From: Candidatus Avipropionibacterium avicola
Lineage (GTDB): Bacteria > Actinomycetota > Actinomycetes > Propionibacteriales > Propionibacteriaceae
Direction: 5' to 3'
Assembly (NCBI GenBank): GCA_018715445.1
Contig: DVLP01000458.1
Location: 1-6,413, forward strand
DNA: 6,413 bases
The position numbers and the translations under genes were made by a program. Each line of letters begins with the position of its first letter. The stretch's first letter is position 1. Below are positions 1 to 5,012 of the stretch, piece by piece. The notes below the pieces were generated by a model. It was not told where the DNA came from. It saw nothing but the letters and a program-made list of their open reading frames with translations, and did no database searches.

Positions 1-168
1 CAGGAAGATCTCATTGCCGGTGTCGGCCCAGGAGTGGGCGGCCTCGGCGACCATGGCCGCCGATCCCGTGATCACCGCCACCACCGATTTTGCGATCGCG
101 ACCAGGGCGTTGGCTCCCAGGGCGAGCACGACCGTGAGGCTCACCCGGTCGGACTGATCTTCGCTCAC
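1..168 (-). CDS. Cation diffusion facilitator (CDF) family transporter, N-terminal 56 residues; 3' end beyond window
   Basis: CDF proteins are inner-membrane antiporters that export divalent metals such as Zn, Fe, Mn or Co in exchange for protons. Only the first 56 codons are present, and the frame stays open to the window edge. Visible are a short polar N-terminus, a first transmembrane helix (about residues 10-33) and the start of the second, which carries the family signature ITGSAAMVAEAAHSWADTGN. H45 and D49 form the HxxxD pair that usually makes half of the transport metal site. The GTG at 166-168 is the first possible start in this frame: no ATG or GTG lies upstream before the preceding gene, and the upstream ribosome site is weak. 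It begins 59 nt after the stop of the hydrolase gene on the same strand, so co-transcription is possible. The metal specificity cannot be read from this fragment. Confidence 0.85.
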   Translation of the reverse strand, partial: MSEDQSDRVSLTVVLALGANALVAIAKSVVAVITGSAAMVAEAAHSWADTGNEIFL

Positions 169-227
169 AGACCCACTGTGCCACCGGTGGCGGCGAACGT
201 CGGGCGAATCGGTCGGTGTCAGCCTGG

Positions 228-1058
228 TCAGCCGCGGGTGTGGTCGTACAGCCAGGTGTAGGCGTCGGCCAGGGCCTCGGGCGAGGGGCGATGCCCGTTG
301 TGGTGCTCGAGGATGTCGACCTGCCAGTCGTCGGTCGCGACCGAGCGGGCCATGGCGATGCCTTCGTCGCCGTCGAAGCCATGACCGGCGCCGTACAACA
401 CGGGCCGTGGCGCGACCAGGGCGAGGATCTGGTCACAGTCGACATCGGGACGGACCTCACCGAAGTACCACGGGTCGAACCAGTTGGAGTGGTCCCAGCC
501 GAGCCCGAGCTCGTGGGTGACGCAGGCCGACAACCGCGGATCGAGGGCCGCGGCGAACAGGGCCAGCTTGCCGCCGAGGGAGTGTCCCAGGATCGCCAGC
601 CGACCGGCATCGGGGTCGATGGTCTCGACCACCGTCAGCACGTCGCGCATGCTGCGTCCCAGGCCGGTGCTCCAACCCTGCTCGAGCGCGGCGGCCGCCG
701 GCGCGCCGTAGCGATCGGCCAGGTTGCGCTCCGGTGAGCTGATCGCCAGTTCCTCGGCCCACCAGGGGATCGCGACGATCCCGAACCCGCGGGCCAGCAG
801 GTCGGTGGCAACGGAGAACTTCGTGCGCACGAAAGGCCGTCGCGGGTCCGGGGGCAGATCGGCGAAGAGTGACTCGGTGTCGTACCACGGCAGGACCACG
901 GTGGCGCCGTTCCAGTCGTCCGGCTGCTGCCACGGACAGGTCAGGGTGAGGTCGTCGGCGACCAGCACGACCTCACGGCCGTCGGCGGTCCGGGCGACGT
1001 CGACGTGAGCGGTGCTTCCGGGAAGTCCGAGAAGGGTGGAGAGGTCGGCGGCGTCCAT
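228..1058 (-). CDS. Alpha/beta hydrolase, dienelactone hydrolase/acetyl xylan esterase-like
   Basis: A 276-residue cytoplasmic-type alpha/beta hydrolase with no signal peptide. The nucleophile elbow GHSLGGK is at residues 158-164 (Ser160). The strand APRPVLYGAG is followed by an acidic GFDGDEG segment (about 227-233) that should supply the catalytic Asp. The motif NGHRPSPEA near the C-terminus places the catalytic His at about 256. The segment GLGWDHSNWFDPWYFGE after the elbow resembles a conserved stretch of bacterial hydrolases annotated as dienelactone hydrolase family. The substrate is unknown; an ester or lactone is likely from the family. I chose ATG 1058 because GAGGA lies just upstream, and a TACAGT -10-like box at 1098-1093 would start transcription downstream of the alternative GTG at 1094 (288 residues). 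The 5' region carries palindromic element A, and a CDF transporter gene follows after 59 nt. Confidence 0.85.
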   Translation of the reverse strand: MDAADLSTLLGLPGSTAHVDVARTADGREVVLVADDLTLTCPWQQPDDWNGATVVLPWYDTESLFADLPPDPRRPFVRTKFSVATDLLARGFGIVAIPWWAEELAISSPERNLADRYGAPAAAALEQGWSTGLGRSMRDVLTVVETIDPDAGRLAILGHSLGGKLALFAAALDPRLSACVTHELGLGWDHSNWFDPWYFGEVRPDVDCDQILALVAPRPVLYGAGHGFDGDEGIAMARSVATDDWQVDILEHHNGHRPSPEALADAYTWLYDHTRG

Positions 1059-1092
1059 CTGGTCCTCGTTGGCTCGGGGTGCGGTCGCCGCC

Positions 1093-1098
1093 ACTGTA
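1093..1098 (-). promoter_or_regulatory. Candidate -10 box of the 228-1058 hydrolase gene
   Basis: The minus strand reads TACAGT here, a good match to the actinobacterial TANNNT -10 consensus. Initiation about 7 nt downstream would give a 5' leader of roughly 25-30 nt containing the GAGGA ribosome site. No convincing -35 hexamer lies 16-19 nt upstream. Inference from sequence only. Confidence 0.35.
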
Positions 1099-1153
1099 GT
1101 CGCCCGACTCCTCCAGCGGAGCCCGGCCCTGCCCGGCGTGCGTGGGCCGCGAG

Positions 1154-1230
1154 TTCGCAGAGTGACCGGTGACCGGGGTGGGGACGGGTTTCTGAGCCTG
1201 CCCCACCCCCGTCACCGGTCGGTTTGCGAA
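1154..1230. repeat. Palindromic repeat element A (77 bp imperfect inverted repeat)
   Basis: The ends TTCGCA (1154-1159) and TGCGAA (1225-1230) are reverse complements. Inside them GACCGGTGAC (1164-1173) pairs with GTCACCGGTC (1211-1220), and GGGGTGGGG (1175-1183) pairs with CCCCACCCC (1201-1209). This gives 25 of 30 paired positions per arm around a 17-nt loop. It lies between the stop of the SWEET-like gene and the start of the hydrolase gene, both on the minus strand. It aligns without gaps to the reverse complement of element B (3921-3997) at about 60 of 78 positions. There is no T-run, so a classical intrinsic terminator is unlikely; a REP-like or miniature mobile repeat is a better description. 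The function is unknown. Confidence 0.8.
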
Positions 1231-1265
1231 AACCGCCCCACGCGGATGGCGACGCCGGGCCCGGG

Positions 1266-1287
1266 GTCAACCGGTCACCCGGCGAAC
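1266..1287. repeat. Degenerate half-arm of the palindromic repeat
   Basis: Immediately 3' of the SWEET-like gene's stop codon, the plus strand holds ACCGGTCACCCGGCGAAC. This resembles the right arm of element B (ACCGGTCACTTTCCGAAC), sharing ACCGGTCAC and CGAAC with identical spacing. It may be a decayed arm of another copy or a fragment left by recombination. The match is short, so chance is not excluded. Confidence 0.4.
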
Positions 1288-2088
1288 TCAGGCGGCAGCG
1301 GTCTCGTCGACCATCGGTAGGTCGGTCCCCTCGGCGGACGGCTGGTCCGTCCCGGTGAGGTCGGCGACGCTGGGCAGGTGGTCGACGATCTGCTCGACCA
1401 ACGGCAACTCAGGCGTCGGCGGCAGCTCGAGCAGGGGCATCGGCAGCTGCACCGTCGGGTCGACCAGTGCGGGCTGTCCGAGCGGACCGACCAGCCGTGC
1501 CCGGCGCAGGGCCAACCACACCACGCTGATCACCCAGAGCGCGCCGGCCATCGCGCCGGAGATCATCACCGCATGTTCGGCGGTCAACACCGCCCACACC
1601 AGCCAGATCCCCTGGTTGGTCACGTTGACGACATAGAACGCCGGCGATGCCCCGGTGATGTCGCTGCTGCGGACCAGGCTCGACAACTGCGTCAGCAGCG
1701 AGACGATCGACGGGACCGCCGCAGCGATCGCAAACCCGACCGGTCCGACGGTCAGATCGATCGCACTGGCCAGTACGCCGATGCCCACCCCGGGCCCGAG
1801 CAGTCGGAACCAGTCGACCCCGGCCACGGTGTGGAAGGTGCGCAGGATCAGCAACGTCCACAACGCCAGGATGGCGTTCGGCAGCCACATGTTCGTCAGG
1901 TCAGCGATCACCCCGTGGGCCGTCCAGGCCAGGTTGATCCCGAGGGTGAGTTGCCAGGTGGTGACCGAGATCCCGGAGAGGTTACGGGTACGGACGATCC
2001 GGAGAAGTTGAGGAATGCTGATGCAACAACCGACAATCGCGGCGAGCCAGCCCAGAAGCACGATCAACGCGTACGTCCTTCGAGACAC
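1288..2088 (-). CDS. PQ-loop / SWEET-like seven-helix membrane protein
   Basis: A 266-residue integral membrane protein of the PQ-loop (MtN3/SWEET) superfamily, whose characterised members transport sugars or amino acids. The first PQ-loop unit is clear: SIPQLLRIVRTRNLSGIS (residues 24-41, P26-Q27) followed by WQLTLGINLAWTAHG. A second, diverged unit begins near P126 (PSIVSLLTQLSSLVRSSDI, with Ser in place of Gln) and continues through NVTNQGIWLVWAV. I count about seven hydrophobic helices (near 7-28, 44-63, 68-86, 93-112, 117-138, 149-169, 173-195), so the layout is 3+1+3 as in eukaryotic SWEETs rather than a three-helix SemiSWEET. Residues 197-266 form a Pro/Leu-rich acidic tail. The GTG at 2088 opens the frame with a weak ribosome site. 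TTG at 2067, preceded by AAGGA at 8 nt, is a credible alternative start that removes seven residues. The substrate is not predictable. Confidence 0.8.
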   Translation of the reverse strand: MSRRTYALIVLLGWLAAIVGCCISIPQLLRIVRTRNLSGISVTTWQLTLGINLAWTAHGVIADLTNMWLPNAILALWTLLILRTFHTVAGVDWFRLLGPGVGIGVLASAIDLTVGPVGFAIAAAVPSIVSLLTQLSSLVRSSDITGASPAFYVVNVTNQGIWLVWAVLTAEHAVMISGAMAGALWVISVVWLALRRARLVGPLGQPALVDPTVQLPMPLLELPPTPELPLVEQIVDHLPSVADLTGTDQPSAEGTDLPMVDETAAA

Positions 2089-2209
2089 AGACCAACAGGG
2101 AAGTGGTGTTTCCGGGTTAGCCGGCCCTCGGGCGGGACCCGACGGATCGCCAGGTCACCATGCTGGACTGGGATCTCTCGAGGTCGTCCCAGTTGTTCGA
2201 CGGTGAAAT

Positions 2210-2223
2210 GGTAAGGCCTCACC
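2210..2223. promoter_or_regulatory. Imperfect palindrome upstream of the SWEET-like gene
   Basis: The sequence GGTAAGGCCTCACC is a 14-bp near-palindrome (12 of 14 positions symmetric) about 120 nt upstream of the SWEET-like start. On the minus strand a weak TTGCGC lies 18-19 nt before a TTACCAT segment, so this could be a promoter-proximal operator. Weak evidence. Confidence 0.2.
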
Positions 2224-2243
2224 CCCGGTCCTGCGCAACCCGG

Positions 2244-2271
2244 GATCACAGTGATCGACAGTCACGATCAC
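2244..2271. promoter_or_regulatory. Nested inverted GATCAC/GTGATC half-sites between regulator and SWEET-like genes
   Basis: GATCACAGTGATC (2244-2256) is a palindrome around a single central base. Its right half, GTGATCG (2251-2257), is also the left arm of a second perfect 7-bp inverted repeat closed by CGATCAC (2265-2271) across a 7-nt spacer. The three half-sites lie just 3' of the DUF2087 gene and roughly 160-180 nt 5' of the SWEET-like gene. This resembles an operator cluster for a dimeric regulator. A small hairpin acting in transcript 3'-end formation is an alternative, but no T-run follows. Confidence 0.35.
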
Positions 2272-2279
2272 GGCAGCGG

Positions 2280-2861
2280 TCAGGCCGTCGATCGACGGTA
2301 CGACAACGTCCCGGGTGAGCGATCCAAGAGCTGCCGGTCGACCAGCCCGCGCCGGATCTGGGCCGGGTCGTCGTGCACGACGACGATCGCCCGGTTGACC
2401 TCGTCCTCGGTCAGCTCGGTGCCGGCTTCGACGATCTCGGCGAGCACACGGTACAGCTGCTCGAGCAGCCGTGGCTCGCTGGGCATCCGCACCACACGGC
2501 CCCGTTCGACGAAGGCCCGCAGCTCGGGTCGCTCCGCCAGGATCGGCACCAGTGGGCTGTCGGCGACCAACTGGTCGACCAGGGCCTAGACCGCACCGCG
2601 GGCAAGGCTGAGCCGTCCACCGTCGTGATCGTCCGCTCCGCTGTCGTGGTGCACCACCCTGATGTCGACCAGCCGTGCCACGGTGGTCCAGAACTCCCGC
2701 GGCCCGAGGCCCGTGCGCTGCCGTACCGTACCGGCGTCGATGCTCTGCCCGGGCCGGCCCGGCAGCTCGGCGACCACCGCGGCCGTGGCAGGTCGGGTCA
2801 GCTCGGCGATGACCCCACTGGCCAGATGCCGTACGACGAAGTCGTCACGTGCCGCGCTCAT
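2280..2861 (-). pseudogene. DUF2087 protein with N-terminal winged helix-turn-helix-like region, interrupted by in-frame amber codon
   Basis: One reading frame of 193 codons holds two halves of a single protein, separated only by TAG at 2588-2586. The N-terminal half (91 residues from ATG 2861) contains a helix-turn-helix-like region, including TVRQRTGLGPREFWTTVARL, followed by a basic/acidic turn and GGRLSLARGAV. After the stop, 101 residues continue in frame. They include RVVRMPSEPRLLEQLYRVL and ELTEDEVNRAIVVVHDDP, then RRGLVDRQLLDR, the usual DUF2087 signature. The ATG overlaps the stop of the upstream DUF2087 gene as ATGA, which suggests translational coupling. DUF2087 has no established function but occurs in putative transcriptional regulators. 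The only nearby restart after the amber codon is TTG 2570, which lacks a good ribosome site. The likely explanations are a recent nonsense mutation or a sequencing error; separate translation of two fragments is less likely. Confidence 0.75.
2586..2588 (-). other. In-frame TAG codon splitting the DUF2087 gene
   Basis: The minus strand reads GTC TAG GCC CTG at this point. The reading frame is the same before and after, so this is a substitution-type interruption and not a frameshift. TAG is one base from CAG, GAG, AAG, TGG, TCG or TTG, any of which would restore a continuous protein of about 193 residues. Confidence 0.85.
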
Positions 2862-3322
2862 CGGGAAGCCCACCCAGCCAGGAACTCCGGCAGCCACACC
2901 CGTTCCCAGACAGGAAGTTCGCGCCGCTCGGTCGCGGTCCGCGCAGGCGCTTCGGTGCTGACCCGGTACGTACCGCCGGAGCGCGAGAGGTAGCCGCAAC
3001 CCACGAGTTCGCGACGCAGGAAGGCGACATCGGGATGCACCTCGCGAAGGCGTACGCCGATCTCGGCCTCGGTGAGGACCTCCCCCGGGGTGAACCGTCG
3101 CAGGATCTCGAGCAGCACGGCAACCCTGACCTTGCGGCGGGCAGGGATCGCCCGCAGCCGACCACCGTCGTCGAACCAGCGGGCCACAATCCGTTGTTGT
3201 TCGTGTCGTGCCCGCTCGGGTGGTGGCGAAGCCAGCAGCGCGGCCCGTGCCGCGGTGTAGGTCTCTCCGGTGACACGCATCCGTGCTCGGACACGGTGCT
3301 TGAAGTCGCTCGCTCTGGTCAT
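2858..3322 (-). CDS. DUF2087 domain protein, putative transcriptional regulator
   Basis: A soluble protein of 154 residues. The N-terminus (about 6-30) carries SDFKHRVRARMRVTGETYTA, a short basic helical motif seen in many actinobacterial proteins of diverse function. The DUF2087 domain spans about residues 45-121: IVARWFDDGGRLRAIPARRK, then an FTPGEVLTEAEI stretch, VHPDVAFLRRELVGCGYL and GGTYRV. The domain's biochemical role is not established; its carriers are usually annotated as putative regulators. The C-terminal 30 residues (VWERVWLPEFLAGWASR) are Trp-rich and unassigned. ATG 3322 has GGGA five nt upstream; GTG 3337 (159 residues, with GGGGA about 6 nt upstream) is the alternative start. 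The stop overlaps the ATG of the next DUF2087 gene by 4 nt, so the two paralogous proteins are translationally coupled and may work as a pair. Confidence 0.8.
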   Translation of the reverse strand: MTRASDFKHRVRARMRVTGETYTAARAALLASPPPERARHEQQRIVARWFDDGGRLRAIPARRKVRVAVLLEILRRFTPGEVLTEAEIGVRLREVHPDVAFLRRELVGCGYLSRSGGTYRVSTEAPARTATERRELPVWERVWLPEFLAGWASR

Positions 3323-3437
3323 GCTCGTCCCGTCCACACCTCGTCCCCAGCACGCGTGTTCGGTCCGTCGCTCACCACCAGATGGCCCGAGGATCTGCTC
3401 CCCTTCGCCCGGACTGTCGGCGCTGGGGACCGACGGG

Positions 3438-3471
3438 GGCTGGGCGTCGGGTGACGCCGCTGGCCCCAGCC
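3438..3471. terminator. Possible G/C-rich hairpin between membrane-protein and DUF2087 genes
   Basis: GGCTGGG (3438-3444) can pair with CCCAGCC (3465-3471), and inside it GGCGTC (3443-3448) can pair with GACGCC (3453-3458) across a GGGT loop. The two pairings share two G residues, so they partly compete. It lies 3' of the small membrane-protein gene and 5' of the DUF2087 unit. No T-run follows on the minus strand, so termination is only a possibility. Confidence 0.25.
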
Positions 3472-3506
3472 TGCCACAACCGAGCCGTACGGGGACGCTC
3501 GGGCCC

Positions 3507-3534
3507 GGTCGACAGGATCAGGTCGACAGGATCA
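3507..3534. repeat. Perfect 14-bp tandem duplication including a stop codon
   Basis: GGTCGACAGGATCA occurs twice head to tail (3507-3520, 3521-3534). The second copy contains the TGA stop of the minus-strand membrane-protein gene (3532-3534), and the first copy repeats that TGA 14 nt downstream in another frame. It looks like a small slippage duplication that left the encoded protein unchanged. Confidence 0.8.
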
Positions 3535-3849
3535 GGCGTCGCGGTCGGAGACGGCCCACGCAGTCCCGGCGACCACGCCGGTGACGGCGAGCACAGCCGG
3601 CCAGGCACCGATCTTCTTGGCCAGCAGGTGCGACAGTCCGAACGCACCGACGTACAGGGCACTGAGCCCGACCGCCGTACCGGCTCCGTCGCGTCGGGCC
3701 CAGGTCCGGGCGGCCAGCGCCCCGGCCAACGCCAGGACGACGCCGCCGAGGGGTCGGATCCCGGTCTCGCGGGCCGTGAGGTATCCCCCGAGCAGGCCGG
3801 TGGCGACGACGGGGGCGGTGGACACCAGTTCTGCAGACTTCAACGCCAT
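3532..3849 (-). CDS. Small four-helix membrane protein, uncharacterised
   Basis: About 105 residues, largely hydrophobic, with four probable transmembrane helices near residues 10-25, 34-50, 57-76 and 82-101. Short loops contain ARETGIRPLGG, ARTWARRDG and SHLLAKKIGAWPAVL. The LAKKIGAWPAVL stretch and the YLTARETGIRPLGG turn look like conserved features of a small actinobacterial membrane protein family without an assigned role; this is recollection, not a search result. ATG 3849 is the first ATG; GTG 3855 would add two residues. Neither has a strong ribosome site. The gene stands alone between palindromic element B upstream and a 194-nt gap downstream. The function is unknown. Confidence 0.65.
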   Translation of the reverse strand: MALKSAELVSTAPVVATGLLGGYLTARETGIRPLGGVVLALAGALAARTWARRDGAGTAVGLSALYVGAFGLSHLLAKKIGAWPAVLAVTGVVAGTAWAVSDRDA

Positions 3850-3920
3850 GGCCACACCGTACGCCGGGCGCCAAGACCGCCGACAGGGCCCATGTCTCTC
3901 GGGAGAGGCTCGGCGGCATG

Positions 3921-3997
3921 TTCGCAGAACGACCGGTGACGGGGGCTCCCGGGCCGAGGAAACCCGTCCCCATCCTGGCCACCGGTCACTTTCCGAA
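3921..3997. repeat. Palindromic repeat element B (inverted copy of element A)
   Basis: Its reverse complement aligns without gaps to element A at about 60 of 78 positions. The conserved blocks are GTGACCGGTG, ATGGGGACGGGTTTC (one mismatch in A) and CCCCCGTCACCGGTCG, and the central ten positions differ. The inverted repeat extends outward to GGCATG (3915-3920) and CATGCC (3998-4003). It lies between the tRNA-Thr gene and the small membrane-protein gene. A weaker, possibly decayed half-arm (CGGTGACGGAGTGGTGGGCA, from about 4017) lies beyond its right end. The function is unknown; a REP-like or miniature mobile repeat is likely. Confidence 0.75.
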
Positions 3998-4041
3998 CAT
4001 GCCTCGCGTGGCTGGGCGGTGACGGAGTGGTGGGCAAAGAA

Positions 4042-4064
4042 GGATGGGACAAGGAGGGATGGGA
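4042..4064. repeat. Short imperfect direct repeat 3' of tRNA-Thr
   Basis: GGATGGGA occurs at 4042-4049 and again at 4057-4064 within a purine-rich stretch. In the tRNA's direction this gives a pyrimidine-rich 3' trailer. I see no stem-loop terminator here. Probably low-complexity sequence. Confidence 0.35.
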
Positions 4065-4071
4065 TCGGAGA

Positions 4072-4147
4072 TGGAGCCGCCTGCCGGAATCGAACCGGCG
4101 ACCTACGCTTTACGAGAGCGTCGCTCTACCGACTGAGCTAAGGCGGC
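4072..4147 (-). tRNA. tRNA-Thr (anticodon CGT)
   Basis: A complete 76-nt cloverleaf. The acceptor stem GCCGCCT pairs perfectly with AGGCGGC. The D arm is GCTC-AGTCGGTA-GAGC. The anticodon stem ACGCT/AGCGT encloses loop CTCGTAA, giving anticodon CGT, which reads the Thr codon ACG. The variable loop is AGGTC, and the T arm GCCGG/CCGGC encloses TTCGATT. The discriminator is T and CCA is encoded (4074-4072). It is the only RNA gene seen in the window. Confidence 0.97.
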
Positions 4148-4176
4148 CAGGTCGCCGCGCGGACGACCGAGGACAA

Positions 4177-4182
4177 ACTATA
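4177..4182 (-). promoter_or_regulatory. Candidate -10 box of tRNA-Thr
   Basis: The minus strand reads TATAGT inside GGTTATAGTTTG, an AT-rich island in GC-rich surroundings. It lies 29 nt upstream of the mature tRNA 5' end, giving a leader of roughly 20-25 nt. The -35 region is unclear; the best candidate, TTCGTC, is about 19 nt upstream. Confidence 0.5.
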
Positions 4183-4216
4183 ACCAGCAGTGGCCGGGCG
4201 GGACGAATCGACGGGC

Positions 4217-4987
4217 TCAGCCCAGCTCGAGCCACTCCAGGAACCGCTGGACGTGGGTGTCCCAGAAGTCCCAGCTGTGACGGCCGGGATGCTCGTCGGC
4301 GGTCACCTCGATCCCCCGCCGGGCGGCCGCCTCGACGAAGCGGCGCTGATTCGCCACCAGGGGGTCATCGGTGCCACAGGTCGTCCACAACCGTGGCAGC
4401 GCCGTCGGATCGACCCGGTCGAGCACGTGCAGCAGGTCGTCATCGGTGCCCTCCGGGCCGTCGTCGCCCCACACCGTACGGGTCACCTCCGGTCGGCGGT
4501 CCTCGGTGACCATCGCAGCCACGTCCAGCACTCCGGACAGCGATCCTGCTGCGGCGAACCGGTCCGGCCGGTGCAGCGCCAGCTTGAACGCGCCGTACCC
4601 GCCCATCGACAGCCCGGCGACGAAGGTGTCCTCGCGTCGGGTCGAGACCTGGAAGGAGTCGGCGACCAGCTGCGGCAGTTCGTCGGCGATGAAGCTCCAG
4701 TAGGCGCCGTCACCACTGACGACATCGCTGTAGAAGCTGCGGTGCACCTGCGGCATCACCACCGCCAGACCGAGCTCGGAGACGTACCGTTCGATGCTCG
4801 TGCGCCGACCCCAGATGGTGTCGTCGTCGGACAATCCGTGCAGCAGGTACAGCACCGGCGTGCCCGAGGGCCGGAATCCGCTGGCCATGCCGATCTGGCT
4901 GGCACTGGGGCGTTGCGGCAGCAGGACCGTCATCGAGGTCGCGAGCTTCAACGCATCGGAATGGAAGTCACAGCGCATTCGCAGCAT
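4217..4987 (-). CDS. Putative esterase, esterase D / tributyrin esterase-like
   Basis: A 256-residue alpha/beta hydrolase of the putative esterase family (esterase D, S-formylglutathione hydrolase and tributyrin esterase relatives). The strand PVLYLLHGLSDDDTIW (44-59) carries the HG oxyanion motif. The nucleophile elbow GLSMGGYGAFK puts Ser127 in place, CGTDDPL (204-210) supplies Asp208 or Asp207, and GRHSWDFWD places His237. All three catalytic positions look intact. There is no signal peptide, so a cytoplasmic carboxylesterase is the best guess; the substrate is unknown. ATG 4987 is preceded by AGGA at 7 nt; ATG 4978 is a weaker alternative. The gene starts 25 nt after the stop of the peptidase-like gene, so the two are probably co-transcribed. 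Confidence 0.88.
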   Translation of the reverse strand: MLRMRCDFHSDALKLATSMTVLLPQRPSASQIGMASGFRPSGTPVLYLLHGLSDDDTIWGRRTSIERYVSELGLAVVMPQVHRSFYSDVVSGDGAYWSFIADELPQLVADSFQVSTRREDTFVAGLSMGGYGAFKLALHRPDRFAAAGSLSGVLDVAAMVTEDRRPEVTRTVWGDDGPEGTDDDLLHVLDRVDPTALPRLWTTCGTDDPLVANQRRFVEAAARRGIEVTADEHPGRHSWDFWDTHVQRFLEWLELG

Positions 4988-5012
4988 GGCCCCATCCTGA
5001 CAGTGGCCGCGA

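Noticed and set aside
181..199. CCACCGGTGG followed by CGAAC upstream of the CDF gene, resembling a repeat half-arm
   Set aside because: The spacing between ACCGGT and CGAAC differs from that in elements A and B, and the remaining match is too short to separate from chance in GC-rich DNA.
1154..1230. Element A as an intrinsic terminator of the SWEET-like gene
   Set aside because: The hairpin is strong, but neither side has a T-run, and the same element recurs between other genes in the opposite orientation. A terminator role cannot be excluded but is not supported.
1378..2214. Plus-strand open frame (278 codons) opposite the SWEET-like gene
   Set aside because: The product is extremely rich in Arg, Asp, Gln and Pro with no hydrophobic core. 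The minus strand encodes a clear membrane protein.
2064..2249. 61-codon minus-strand frame upstream of the SWEET-like gene
   Set aside because: It overlaps the start of the SWEET-like gene in another frame, has no recognisable domain, and covers the likely promoter region.
2586..2588. TAG as a recoded amino acid (pyrrolysine) or programmed readthrough site
   Set aside because: No pyrrolysine genes are visible, the organism type makes it unlikely, and the following GCC lacks the CTA-type readthrough context. A nonsense mutation or sequence error is simpler.
2862..3353. Upstream extension of the frame that carries the second DUF2087 gene
   Set aside because: The frame stays open to 3353, but above ATG 2861 it lies out of frame within the first DUF2087 gene. 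The ATGA junction marks the real start.
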